Positions 18,152-29,200 of a stretch of 64,000 nt of DNA are shown here, piece after piece. Source of the DNA: Psychroflexus curvus. GTDB lineage: Bacteria > Bacteroidota > Bacteroidia > Flavobacteriales > Flavobacteriaceae. The stretch is taken from the NCBI RefSeq assembly GCF_020164585.1, contig NZ_JAIQZF010000002.1, positions 424,026-488,025 on the forward strand. The letters run 5' to 3'. The notes beneath the pieces were generated by a model, which worked only from the letters and a program-made list of their open reading frames with translations, did no database searches and was not told the origin of the DNA. The translations under genes were made by a program, and so were the position numbers. Each line of letters begins with the position of its first letter. The first letter of the stretch is position 1.

Positions 18152-18159
18152 TATATTTG
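18152..18159 (+). promoter_or_regulatory. -7 promoter box upstream of atpD
   Basis: TATATTTG followed by C fits the TAnnTTTG consensus. It lies 57 bases before the atpD ATG at 18217, giving a leader of about 50 nt. The nearest TTG upstream is 25 bases away, longer than the common spacing. Confidence 0.5.
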
Positions 18160-18213
18160 CAAAAAAAATTAAATACGGATTTTCTCAGAAAATTCACTAA
18201 ATAAAATCCTTAG

Positions 18214-19728
<1,515 letters not shown>

Positions 19729-19741
19729 AAACATAAATTAA

Positions 19742-20017
19742 ATGCACCTAGAAATAGTAAGCCCAGAACAAATTATACTCAGTGATGAGGTGAAATCCGT
19801 GAATGTACCAGGGATAAGTGGGGAATTTCAAATTTTGGATAACCACGCGCCTGTCGTTTCAGTTTTGAAGAAAGGTTCTATCAAATTGGATACTTCTGTC
19901 ACTTTACCAAAAGCGTCTAAAGACCAATTTTATAAAGAAGACTCAAAATTCTATTTTGATATTTCCGGAGGTGTTATTGAACTTAAAGACAATAAAGTTG
20001 TCATACTGATTGATTGA
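19742..20017 (+). CDS. atpC: ATP synthase F1 epsilon subunit, short form
   Basis: 91 aa. It has the N-terminal beta-sandwich of the epsilon subunit (LEIVSPEQIILSDEVKSVNV, PGISGEFQILDNHAPVVS, DISGGVIELKDNKVVIL). Typical bacterial epsilon has ~130-140 aa; here the C-terminal helical hairpin, which in other bacteria inhibits ATP hydrolysis, is missing. It starts 13 bases after atpD and is followed by a strong terminator, closing a two-gene operon. Confidence 0.95.
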   Translation: MHLEIVSPEQIILSDEVKSVNVPGISGEFQILDNHAPVVSVLKKGSIKLDTSVTLPKASKDQFYKEDSKFYFDISGGVIELKDNKVVILID

Positions 20018-20036
20018 TACAAATTTAAATTTATAA

Positions 20037-20077
20037 AAAAAAGGGCTGATCTTCAAGATTAGCCCTTTTTTGTTTTT
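20037..20077 (+). terminator. Rho-independent terminator of atpDC
   Basis: Arms AAAAAAGGGCTGATC (20037-20051) and GATTAGCCCTTTTTT (20057-20071) pair with one G-U around a 5-nt loop and run into a T-rich tract. The A-rich left side could also serve the leftward SCOT operon that ends at 20089. Confidence 0.92.
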
Positions 20078-20088
20078 CAAGCATTTGG

Positions 20089-20742
20089 TTAGATAGACAT
20101 TTCAGGAATGTCACCTTCTATGATCAAATCGCCTTCGGTGGCTTTTTTTATCTCCTCTATACTTACACCTGGTGCGCGTTCCAAAAGCCTGAATTTTTTA
20201 TCCACGATATCCAAAACTGCCATGTTGGTGACGATTTTGGTCACACATTCTACGCCAGTAAGGGGGAGGGAGCAAGCTTTTAATAATTTAGAGTCGCCTG
20301 CCTTGTTGGTATGCATCATAGCGACAATTATATTTTTGGCTGAGCCAACAAGATCCATAGCGCCCCCCATGCCTTTTACCATCTTACCTGGAATTTTCCA
20401 ATTGGCGATATTCCCATTTTGAGCGACTTCCATGGCTCCTAAAATAGTGAGGTCTACGTGTTGTCCTCGTATCATACCAAAGCTCATAGACGAGTCAAAA
20501 AAACTGGCTCCAGGAAGAGCGGTAATCGTTTGTTTTCCCGCATTGATGAGGTCGGCATCGACTTCTTCTTCCTTAGGAAAAGGACCCATACCCAAAATTC
20601 CATTTTCACTTTGGAATTCCAACTCTATATCATTGCGAACGTAATTGGCAACAAGAGTTGGGATGCCAATGCCAAGATTGACGTAATACCCATCCTGCAC
20701 TTCTTGAGCAATTCGTTTTGCAATTCCGTTTTTATCTAACAT
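20089..20742 (-). CDS. scoB: 3-oxoacid CoA-transferase subunit B
   Basis: 217 aa. Beta half of the SCOT-type CoA-transferase, which moves CoA from succinyl-CoA to acetoacetate or a related acid. The catalytic glutamate is in QSENGILG (E46). The glycine-rich VNLGIGIPTLVANY and VDLTILGAMEVA blocks are typical. It is separated from its partner subunit by ~550 bases that carry a four-helix-bundle ORF, which is unusual, as the two subunits normally adjoin. Confidence 0.95.
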   Translation of the reverse strand: MLDKNGIAKRIAQEVQDGYYVNLGIGIPTLVANYVRNDIELEFQSENGILGMGPFPKEEEVDADLINAGKQTITALPGASFFDSSMSFGMIRGQHVDLTILGAMEVAQNGNIANWKIPGKMVKGMGGAMDLVGSAKNIIVAMMHTNKAGDSKLLKACSLPLTGVECVTKIVTNMAVLDIVDKKFRLLERAPGVSIEEIKKATEGDLIIEGDIPEMSI

Positions 20743-20825
20743 TTTATTTAATTTGAAAATTAATCAGTGTAACAATGTACTATATGTTTTAATTAGCTAA
20801 CCTACCCGTTTAGTAACGTGTCAAA

Positions 20826-21188
20826 TTATCCATTTTTTTTTGATTTTATCGATGTACTTAATATTTTATATAGTATTAAACCAAGTTCATTTGTTTTTTC
20901 AGTTAATTGTAAGTTGTCATCTGGGTATGAATTAGATTTTTTACACAATAATAACCAATACTTAGTTTCTTCTAATTCTTTTGTCGCTATTTTAATTTTA
21001 TGAATAAAATCTGCTTTACTCTCTGCATTTTGTGCTTCATGAATACTAGCTCCAATACTTGTTCCTGCTTTTAATAATTGATTTGAAATCAAGAATTTTA
21101 TATTCTTTTCAAGTTGCTCACAGTATTTAATTATCAGTAATGCTAACTCTATTGATTTTTCAACCGCATTATTTTTTATGACAAACAA
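20826..21188 (-). CDS. Four-helix-bundle protein (23S rRNA IVP-like) inside the SCOT operon
   Basis: 120 aa, mostly helical. Core motifs of the family are present: FLISNQLLKAGTSIGASIHE, NAESKADFIHKIKIATKE and ETKYWLLLCKKS. Relatives were first noticed in intervening sequences of 23S rRNA genes and occur widely in Bacteroidota as stand-alone ORFs; their role is unknown. No ATG is available in frame; TTG 21188 is the plausible start. It is more AT-rich than its neighbours, is read in the same direction, and lies between scoA and scoB, so it looks like an insertion. Confidence 0.85.
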   Translation of the reverse strand: MFVIKNNAVEKSIELALLIIKYCEQLEKNIKFLISNQLLKAGTSIGASIHEAQNAESKADFIHKIKIATKELEETKYWLLLCKKSNSYPDDNLQLTEKTNELGLILYKILSTSIKSKKNG

Positions 21189-21294
21189 ATTTTTACATCA
21201 ATAATTGAAATGTAAATGATTTCAGTTTTATAATTTCTAAAATGCTTCACTGTTACATTTTTACATTGATAAATTAATTGGTTTTCAAATTAAG

Positions 21295-21987
21295 TCATTG
21301 AGTAGTTCTTTTCTCGATTCTTTTCTCATAAGCATCTCCCTGAAAAATACGCTGTACGAAAATGCCCGGGATATGAACAAAATTAGGATCCAGTTCGCCA
21401 GGTTTTACCAGTTCTTCAACTTCTACAACGGTGACCTTTGCTGCTCCACACATGAGGGGGTTGAAGTTTCTGGCAGTTCCTTTGAAAATCAAATTACCCG
21501 CCTCATCACCTTTCCAGGCTTTGACGAAAGCGAAGTCGGCTACAAAAGCTTTTTCCATGATGTGGGGTTTACCGTCAAAGTCCCTCACTTCTTTTCCTTC
21601 TGCGACTTCTGTGCCGTAGCCAGCAGGAGTGTAGAAGGCAGGAATGCCATTTTGAGCAGCTCTGCATCGCTCGGCGAGCGTTCCCTGTGGTATGAGCTCT
21701 ACATCCAATTCTCCACTAAGCATCTGGCGTTCAAATTCTGCGTTTTCTCCAACGTAGGAGGAAATCATTTTTTTGATTTGCCTCTTTTTAAGCAGAAGAC
21801 CCAGCCCAAAATCATCTACCCCTGCATTGTTGGAGATACAGGTGACGTCTTTTACATTTCGTTTTACGAGTTCTTTTATAGAATTTTCGGGAATACCGCT
21901 GAGACCAAAACCTCCAAGCATGAAAGTCATGCCGTCCTGAACGCCTTCCAGTGCTTCGGTTACGTTATTTACAGTTTTATTAATCAT
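21295..21987 (-). CDS. scoA: 3-oxoacid CoA-transferase subunit A
   Basis: 230 aa. Alpha half of the SCOT enzyme: [17 protein letters not shown] near residue 20, [27 protein letters not shown], and [17 protein letters not shown]. It pairs with the scoB product ~550 bases downstream. I chose ATG 21987 (MINKTVNNV); an upstream in-frame ATG would add 16 residues ([11 protein letters not shown] and similar) with no family match. Confidence 0.95.
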   Translation of the reverse strand: MINKTVNNVTEALEGVQDGMTFMLGGFGLSGIPENSIKELVKRNVKDVTCISNNAGVDDFGLGLLLKKRQIKKMISSYVGENAEFERQMLSGELDVELIPQGTLAERCRAAQNGIPAFYTPAGYGTEVAEGKEVRDFDGKPHIMEKAFVADFAFVKAWKGDEAGNLIFKGTARNFNPLMCGAAKVTVVEVEELVKPGELDPNFVHIPGIFVQRIFQGDAYEKRIEKRTTQ

Positions 21988-22160
21988 TGATTTGTTATTT
22001 AGGTGGAAAATACAGAATTTAAAAACGCTTTCCAATTTTTTTAAAAAACTGAAGATTGAAGTTAGGATGAAGTTTAGGCTTTTGCTAAAGTCTTCAGTTT
22101 TAAGACGGCTTTAAATTCAGAAGGAAGAAAAAATATGTAATTTTCAAGAAAAAGAATTTC

Positions 22161-24191
22161 ATGTCTGCTAAAGAAAATAATTTAAAATACGCCACGAGTC
22201 CTTATCTTTTACAACACGCGGCGAATCCCGTAAATTGGGAAGAATGGAGTCCGGAAGTGCTCGAACGCGCCAAACAAGAGAATAAACCTTTGCTGATAAG
22301 TATTGGCTATGCGGCTTGCCACTGGTGTCATGTCATGGCTCACGAATCTTTTGAAGATGAAGAGGTGGCAGAGTTGATGAATGCATCTTTTGTATGTATC
22401 AAAATCGATAGGGAAGAGCGACCAGACATCGATCATATTTATATGGAGGCTGCGCAAATGCTCACAGGACGAGGTGGCTGGCCACTCAATGCCTTTGCAC
22501 TTCCGGATGGCAGACCCTTTTATGCAGCGACCTATTTCCCAAAAGACAACTGGAAAAAGGTATTGTCTAACGTGGCTAAAGCCTATTCCAATAGTTACGG
22601 TCAGTTGATGGAGACAGCCGAGAAGTTAACGGAGGGCATACAGCTGTCACAGGAATTCTCTCCTGTTGAAGCGGATAAGGCATTCATACCTTCCAGTTAT
22701 CGTGATTTTATACTGAACTGGCAGAAGAGTGTTGATTTGGAAAATGGAGGATTTAAAGGGGCACCCAAGTTTCCGATGTCTAATTCATGGCAATTTTTGC
22801 TTCAGTATTATAAGGTGACTCAGGAGGATTTTGCTGCTAAGGCTACGCTTAAAACTCTTGATGAAATGGCGCTTGGAGGAATATATGACCAGATAGGAGG
22901 AGGGTTTTCAAGATATGCTGTGGACGATAAATGGTTTGCACCCCATTTTGAGAAGATGCTGTATGACAATGCTTTGCTTTTAAGTTTATATGCCAATGCT
23001 TATAAATTGTTTCCAGAGCCACATTACAAAAAGGTGATTGCAGATACCATAGCTTTTGTAAAACGAGAATTACAACATCCTGAAGCCGGCTTTTATTCAG
23101 CCTTGGATGCCGATAGTGAAGGGGAAGAAGGCAAATATTATGTGTGGCGGTATAAAGAGCTTTCTCAGCTGCTTTCTGAAAAAGAACTAGCTTTAGTTGA
23201 AGGCTATTATAATTGCTCAGAACGTGGGAATTGGGAATCGCCAAAAAATATTCTTTTTGCTGAACAAACGCCTCAAGATTATGCCAAAGCTAAAAATTTG
23301 GCTATTGAATCTTTTGAACGTGAACTTGAAGACTTAAAAGAAAAACTACATGCGCATAGACAGAAGAGAGTTCGTCCAGCTTTGGATGACAAAATCATTA
23401 CCTCCTGGAATGCCATGATGATTTCTGGTCTTACAGAGGCTTATAAAGCCCAGCAAATTCGTGAGTATTTAGAATTAGCTGAATCAACAACAGAGTTTTT
23501 ACTCAAGACCAGATTTATAAAAAGCGAAAAGCTCTTAAGAACTCATAAAAATGGAAAGTCCATCACCGGTTTTCTGGAAGATTATGCCTTTTTGATGGAA
23601 GCGCTTATTAATTTGTATCAGGTCACCTTTAAAATTGAGTATGTAAACAAGGCAAGACAACTGGCAGAACTATGTTTTAAGGACTTCAAGGAGGAATCCT
23701 CTTCCATGTTTCAATATACCTCCAAAACTGGCGAACAGCTCATATCTAAAACCTATGAAATCAATGACAATGTGATTCCAGCGTCGAATTCTTCACTGGC
23801 AAAGTCTCTTTTCTTGCTTGGTAAATTATTTGATGATGAAGTTTATCTGGAAACTTCCAGGAAAATGCTGCAACAGGTTGAGCCCAAGCTTTATAAATCT
23901 GGTCCTTATGCTGCCAACTGGCAAATTCTATATGGCTGGATGGCATTTCCTTTTTATGAAGTTGCCATTATGGGAGATGAAGCCCAGGCAGTAGCGCTGG
24001 AGCTTCAGTCTGATTACCAAAGCAATTGCATTTTCCTGGGAGGGCAAACTGAGGACCTGGAACTTTTAACCAAAAAATTACCTGAGGATTCTTTAGAAAC
24101 CGTGATTTACGTGTGTGAAAATAAAACCTGCCAGCAGCCTACATCAGATATTGAAATGGCTAAAAAACAACTGAGGTTTAAACCCGATTAG
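22161..24191 (+). CDS. YyaL-type thioredoxin-domain protein (DUF255)
   Basis: 676 aa. The N-terminal DUF255 thioredoxin-like domain holds LLISIGYAACHWCHVMAHES with a C53-H-W-C56 redox-type motif, then GRGGWPLNAFALPDGRPFYA. The remainder is an (alpha/alpha)-barrel related to N-acylglucosamine 2-epimerase and cellobiose epimerase (GGIYDQIGGGFSRYAVD, FEKMLYDNALLL, RPALDDKIITSWNAMMI). Function is not established; the human relative is SPATA20. Its end overlaps the convergent isoaspartyl peptidase gene by four bases. Confidence 0.92.
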   Translation: MSAKENNLKYATSPYLLQHAANPVNWEEWSPEVLERAKQENKPLLISIGYAACHWCHVMAHESFEDEEVAELMNASFVCIKIDREERPDIDHIYMEAAQMLTGRGGWPLNAFALPDGRPFYAATYFPKDNWKKVLSNVAKAYSNSYGQLMETAEKLTEGIQLSQEFSPVEADKAFIPSSYRDFILNWQKSVDLENGGFKGAPKFPMSNSWQFLLQYYKVTQEDFAAKATLKTLDEMALGGIYDQIGGGFSRYAVDDKWFAPHFEKMLYDNALLLSLYANAYKLFPEPHYKKVIADTIAFVKRELQHPEAGFYSALDADSEGEEGKYYVWRYKELSQLLSEKELALVEGYYNCSERGNWESPKNILFAEQTPQDYAKAKNLAIESFERELEDLKEKLHAHRQKRVRPALDDKIITSWNAMMISGLTEAYKAQQIREYLELAESTTEFLLKTRFIKSEKLLRTHKNGKSITGFLEDYAFLMEALINLYQVTFKIEYVNKARQLAELCFKDFKEESSSMFQYTSKTGEQLISKTYEINDNVIPASNSSLAKSLFLLGKLFDDEVYLETSRKMLQQVEPKLYKSGPYAANWQILYGWMAFPFYEVAIMGDEAQAVALELQSDYQSNCIFLGGQTEDLELLTKKLPEDSLETVIYVCENKTCQQPTSDIEMAKKQLRFKPD

Positions 24192-25213
24192 TCCTTATAC
24201 ATTTTGATTTCGGTTTCTCCCTTCATGTTTTTGGCGGCTCTAAACATGCCGGGAGTATTGAATTCCATGACGACATTGCCTTTTTTATCGATGCCTATGA
24301 TGCCACCAGTACCACCGAGTTCTGTAAGTTTATTTTGGATAACGCGTTGTGCTGCTTTTTCTAAACTGATGCCCTGATATTCCATCATTGCAGAAATATC
24401 ATGAGCGACAACGCCTCTTATGAAGTATTCTCCATGACCTGTAGCTGAGATGGCGCAGGTTTTATTGTTGGCGTAAGTACCCGCTCCAATGATAGGAGAG
24501 TCTCCAACTCTACCGTATTTCTTGTTGGTCATTCCCCCAGTTGAAGTTCCTGCTGCCAGGTTGCCATCCTTATCCAGCGCAGCGCAGCCTACCGTTCCAT
24601 ATTTCTCATTACTGAGATAGAATTCATTTGAAGAAACTCCCTGTTCTCTCGCTTTAGAAGACTCCAGTGCTTTTCTTCTTCTTTCTGTGATGAAGTAAGA
24701 GTTCTCTACAAATTCTAAACCGTGAAGTTTTGCAAACTCTTCTGCACCCGTTGCACTGAGCATAACATGATCTGATTCGTTCATGACTTTTAAAGCCAGA
24801 TTGATTGGATTTTTGATGTGCTGAACACCAGAAACAGCTCCGGCATTTTTGGTTTTTCCATCCATAACAGAAGCATCCAACTCTGCGATGCCATCAGCGT
24901 TTAAGACCGCACCTTTGCCAGAATTAAACAAAGGAGAATTTTCCATGACGTTGATGGTTTCTTTAACAGCTTCCAGAGCTGTTCCTCCTTCAGAAAGTAT
25001 TTTATGTCCAAGGTTGATGGCTTCTTCAAGCTTTGCTTCATAGGCTTCTTGCAAAGAATCCGTCATGTTTTCTTTTTTGATTACTCCTGCTCCTCCATGA
25101 ATAACAATTCCGAATTTAGGAGCTTTTACAACATCCTTCTCTTTACTGAGTTTAGGCGAGTCGTGGCAGGCTATGAATATTAGGCTGATTAATAGTAAAA
25201 TTGACTTTTTCAT
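24188..25213 (-). CDS. Isoaspartyl peptidase / L-asparaginase (Ntn hydrolase), lipoprotein
   Basis: 341 aa. A short signal peptide ends in a lipobox (LISLIFIAC, C16), so the enzyme should be a periplasmic or outer-membrane lipoprotein. The Ntn-hydrolase body begins IVIHGGAG; the autocleavage nucleophile is T207 in KYGTVGCAALD, followed by GTSTGGMTNKKYGRVGDSP and GTGHGE-like ATGHGEYFIRG. Such enzymes remove isoaspartyl residues from peptides or hydrolyse asparagine. The gene follows the DUF1028 gene by three bases in an apparent two-gene operon. Confidence 0.95.
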   Translation of the reverse strand: MKKSILLLISLIFIACHDSPKLSKEKDVVKAPKFGIVIHGGAGVIKKENMTDSLQEAYEAKLEEAINLGHKILSEGGTALEAVKETINVMENSPLFNSGKGAVLNADGIAELDASVMDGKTKNAGAVSGVQHIKNPINLALKVMNESDHVMLSATGAEEFAKLHGLEFVENSYFITERRRKALESSKAREQGVSSNEFYLSNEKYGTVGCAALDKDGNLAAGTSTGGMTNKKYGRVGDSPIIGAGTYANNKTCAISATGHGEYFIRGVVAHDISAMMEYQGISLEKAAQRVIQNKLTELGGTGGIIGIDKKGNVVMEFNTPGMFRAAKNMKGETEIKMYKD

Positions 25214-25216
25214 GAG

Positions 25217-26203
25217 TTATAAGTTTAATAAGTAATTTAATGCAGAGTTATCTATGCTAATCAAGCTAGAAGCTGGCAGGCGTTTTAAAAGTCTTTGCCA
25301 GCGTTTGTCATTCATAAACAGACGCTCAAATATAGGAACTGATTTGTTAACCTGGTCTGAATTAACCAAAGCCACTGCTTTCCAAAATTTAATTTCTTCA
25401 TTTGCAGGCAATAAGTTCTCAGCTTTTTCATAAGCTTCCAAAGCTGCTTTTGCATTTTCATTTTCCATGGCAACATCGCCTTCGGTCATAAACTCGTAGG
25501 CTCTGTGGACATTGAGTAGACGTGAAAGCTCTTCGACAGGCGTTTTGTGATCTTCCACTCTCAGGTCTATTTTTTTGTCCAGCCAGGGGTGTTCAGGAGC
25601 ATCTTCTTCAACCACAATAAGCGCAGAGGATTGCTTGCCTCTTATGTCTCCTCCACTGGCCTGAGCGGCTTTCATAGCAGCGACTACGCGTTCTGGGAGT
25701 GGAAGCTCAGAATTTTCTTTGTAAGCTTTTCTCATCGCATAAACCACATTTTCATCTTCCATCATATTGGCTTGAATACTGTAGTTGTCTTCTACAAGAT
25801 GTAAAGCAGCTTCGACACATTTTTCGCCAGTAAAAGCGGCGATACTTCCGTCTTTGGAAAGCATAGCTACTTGTCTAAAAGCAGCCCCCTCATCTTCCTT
25901 TTTCAATTTTTCCAGAGCTTGTTCAGCGGAAAGTCCTTCTTCCATCAGTTGTAAGCCCTCAAACCCATAACGCTGGTTAACGAAGGATTGTGTAGCAACA
26001 ACGCCAACACCAGATTTCCCCCAGGGAACAGCCGTTCCTACAGAAAACCAATGGCTTTGCACACCTACAGCCATGTCTCCGCTAGCAGGATCCTGAGCTA
26101 CAATGGAAAAGGTGTGTGCAAATTTATCTGAATTAGCAGGTTTTTGAGCAGTTGCTAACAAATTGAAAAGCAAAAAGCTAAATAAAATGTATTTACTATG
26201 CAT
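25217..26203 (-). CDS. DUF1028 secreted protein with TPR-like tail
   Basis: 328 aa. A signal peptide (FLLFNLLATAQ) precedes the DUF1028 domain, whose signature FAHTFSIVAQDPASGDMAVG continues through VQSHWFSVG and VVATQSFVNQRYG (to ~ residue 220). The family has an Ntn-hydrolase-like fold; its activity is not settled. The C-terminus contains TPR-like helices (AKAALEAYEKAENLLPANEE). It directly precedes the isoaspartyl peptidase gene (three-base gap), suggesting a joint role in handling damaged or exogenous peptides. Confidence 0.9.
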   Translation of the reverse strand: MHSKYILFSFLLFNLLATAQKPANSDKFAHTFSIVAQDPASGDMAVGVQSHWFSVGTAVPWGKSGVGVVATQSFVNQRYGFEGLQLMEEGLSAEQALEKLKKEDEGAAFRQVAMLSKDGSIAAFTGEKCVEAALHLVEDNYSIQANMMEDENVVYAMRKAYKENSELPLPERVVAAMKAAQASGGDIRGKQSSALIVVEEDAPEHPWLDKKIDLRVEDHKTPVEELSRLLNVHRAYEFMTEGDVAMENENAKAALEAYEKAENLLPANEEIKFWKAVALVNSDQVNKSVPIFERLFMNDKRWQRLLKRLPASSLISIDNSALNYLLNL

Positions 26204-26290
26204 GTACTTATTTTTTTTAAATTTATGTATTAATACGGAGTTTCAGTAAATATACTCCTATCTTTTAAAAATTCAAATAAATATAAATAC

Positions 26291-29200
26291 ATGTTACAAG
26301 CGTATTCTCAACTAAATCAGGTATTGAATTTCTTCCAGTCTTCTGCGTTTCTTATTTCGGTGAATCATGATAAATTTACTGTGGTTGATCTAAATGAAAA
26401 ATTGAAGGCTGAATCAAAACGAGATCACAAGTTTAAAGAACAGGAAGATTTAGAAGACTTTTTGAAAGTCACCTTTAAGTTTGATAAAGCCGCTGTTTCA
26501 TTGTTCATTAAAAAATTGAAAACATCAGATTTTGCTGATGTTATTGAATTCAATTTTGATAATAAGTTGTACAAGTTTGAATGTAAGCCTCTTAATCTTG
26601 AAGATAGAACTTTTATTTTTGTTGCCTTTGAATTTCATCAAAATGAGATTCAAAATTACCCTACCTCCGGTGTTCAGTTTTTCAAAAATGTATTTGACTC
26701 TTTACCTATAGGAATTTCAGTAAACACGGTGGAAGATTCTAAAACTTTATATGTCAATAGTAAATTTTCAAAAATTTACGGTTGGGAATCCGAAGACTTA
26801 AAAGATGTGACTACCTTTTTTGAAAAAGTGTATCCCGATGAGCAGGTAAGGAAAGAGGTCAAGGATATGATTTTAAGCGATATAGCCTCTGGTGACCCAA
26901 AACGAATGAGTTGGAAAGACCTAACTATTACCACCAAAAAAGGTAAACGTAAAATAGTTAATGCTAAAAATATTCCTTTATACGATCAAAACCTTATGAT
27001 TTCTACAGTGACCGACGTCACTAAGAATCACAGAATTCAGAAGGAAATAGAAAAATCAAAAATAAGATTTGATCTAGCAGCAAGAGCCAGTTCGGATGCG
27101 GTTTGGGAATGGAATTTAAGCGAAAATGAATTGTATTGGGGAGATGGCTATAAACGGCTCTTTGGTTATAAAATTAAAAACAATAAAGTTTCAAAAGCAT
27201 TTTGGGAATCAAAAATACACCCTAATGATGTAGATTCTTTTTCTGAAAGTTTAAACGAAGCGCTTAAGGATAAACAAGTCTCCAAGTGGACGTTTGATTA
27301 TCGGTTTCGGGATAGCCAAAAAAATTATGCCAATGTTAGGGAAAACCTTATCATAGTCAGAGACGACAATGGAGAAGCTATAAAGCTTGTTGGTGCTTTA
27401 CAAGATATAACTAAACCTTTAAAACGAGAAAACCACCTTAATTTTTTAGAAAAGTTAGTAGACGGGACAAAGGATGCTATTCTGGTTACAGAAGTAAAGA
27501 GTACAAGCTTTCTTGAATCTGAAATTGTTTATGTCAATTCCAGTTTTCAAAGTTTATTTGGATTTGATGCTGTTCAGGTTTTGGAAAAAACGCCTAAAGA
27601 ATTTTTTGTAACTCCTAAAAATGAGGAGGCATTTGTGAAATTGGAAACAGAACTGAGTCAGTGGAATTCTGTAGATGCTGACATCTTATGCTATACTAAA
27701 AACGATATTGAATTTTGGAATAATCTTTCTATCACACCTATTGTAAATGACGAAGGCTGGTACACACACTGGATGGTAGTCAATAGAAATGTAAATGAAC
27801 TAAAAACAGGCTTCTATAAAAAAGAACTTTTAGCCTTTACACATCGCACTTTTCAAAGTATAGACTCCACTGAAAGTGTGTTGTGCAAGATTTCATTAAA
27901 GATAGAGGGTCTTGTAGGTACCGAATTTTGTGAGTTCTGGCTTGTGAATCAGTATTCAGATGAATTGTCAAAATCTTTAAGATTTAAAAAAGGTGAGTCT
28001 GTAGATCGCGATTCTGAACTTTTGGATTACAGGTCACAAGATTTCGCAAATGAGGTTTTTAAAACTGATGAATCTAAACTCTTAATTCATGAAAGCGAAT
28101 CACATTCAGAAGAAAAAAACAACATAAAATTAAGTTACGGGTTTCAGATTCGATCCCATGACAAATGTCTGGGAGTTGTTATTCTTGGATTCCGTGACAC
28201 CTATTCAAGAGAAGAGACATTGGATTCTATTTTTGAGGAATTCTCTATTCAACTCGCCAATGAGATTTCGAGAAAACGAACAGAAAAAGATATGACTGTT
28301 TTTTTTGAAAACACACCGGAGTTTTTAGGTATAGCCGGAAAAAACGGGTATTTGAAAAAGATAAACAGTAGGGCTTCTGAAATTTTAGGCTACAGCAATG
28401 AATTTTTTTTAACAACCCCTTTCTCAAATTTTATAAAAGAAGATGATCGAGAAAAGGCTTTTGAATTATTAAACAAAGCCAGAGAACATAAAGAATATGT
28501 TACTGATGAGATAAGTGTTGTTGCTCAAAATTCAGAACAATTACTCATGGACTGGACGGTTTTCAGTTTAGAGGGCGGTGATGATGTGTTTTGTGTAGGC
28601 AGAGATATAACTGCTAAAAAGGAGAATCTCAGCCAGCTTAAGACGGAGATCGAAAAATTTAAAATTCTTGCTGAAACTGTAAAAGATGCCGTTTGGGATT
28701 TTGATGTAATAAAAAAACAGATCACCTGGGGAAAAGGTCTCAAAACTCTTTTTGGATACGATCCTGATGATTTTGGAATAGCAGAGGAAGTGTGGTTAGA
28801 AAAAATTCATCCAGCAGATAGAAAGAGAGTGAAAGACTCTTTTTATTCTTCTTTACAAAAAACAGAAGAAAATGAGTGGCGAGAAGAATACCAGTTAAAA
28901 AATCAAACTGGCACCTATAAATATGTTCTAGATAGAGGTACCATTATAAGAGATGAAAACGGTAAGGTTATTAGAATGGTTGGCTCTCTTCAGGATATAT
29001 CTGAATACAGGCATTATCAAAAGACTTTAGAAAGCCTTAATACTAAGCTTATAACGCAAGCTAAAACACTTACCAGGTCTAATAAAGATTTAGAGGAATT
29101 TGCATACATAGCTTCTCATGATTTGCAGGAACCTCTTCGAATGATTACGGGGTTTTTAACCAGACTGGAAAAGAAGTATAAAGATAATCTGGATGAAAAG

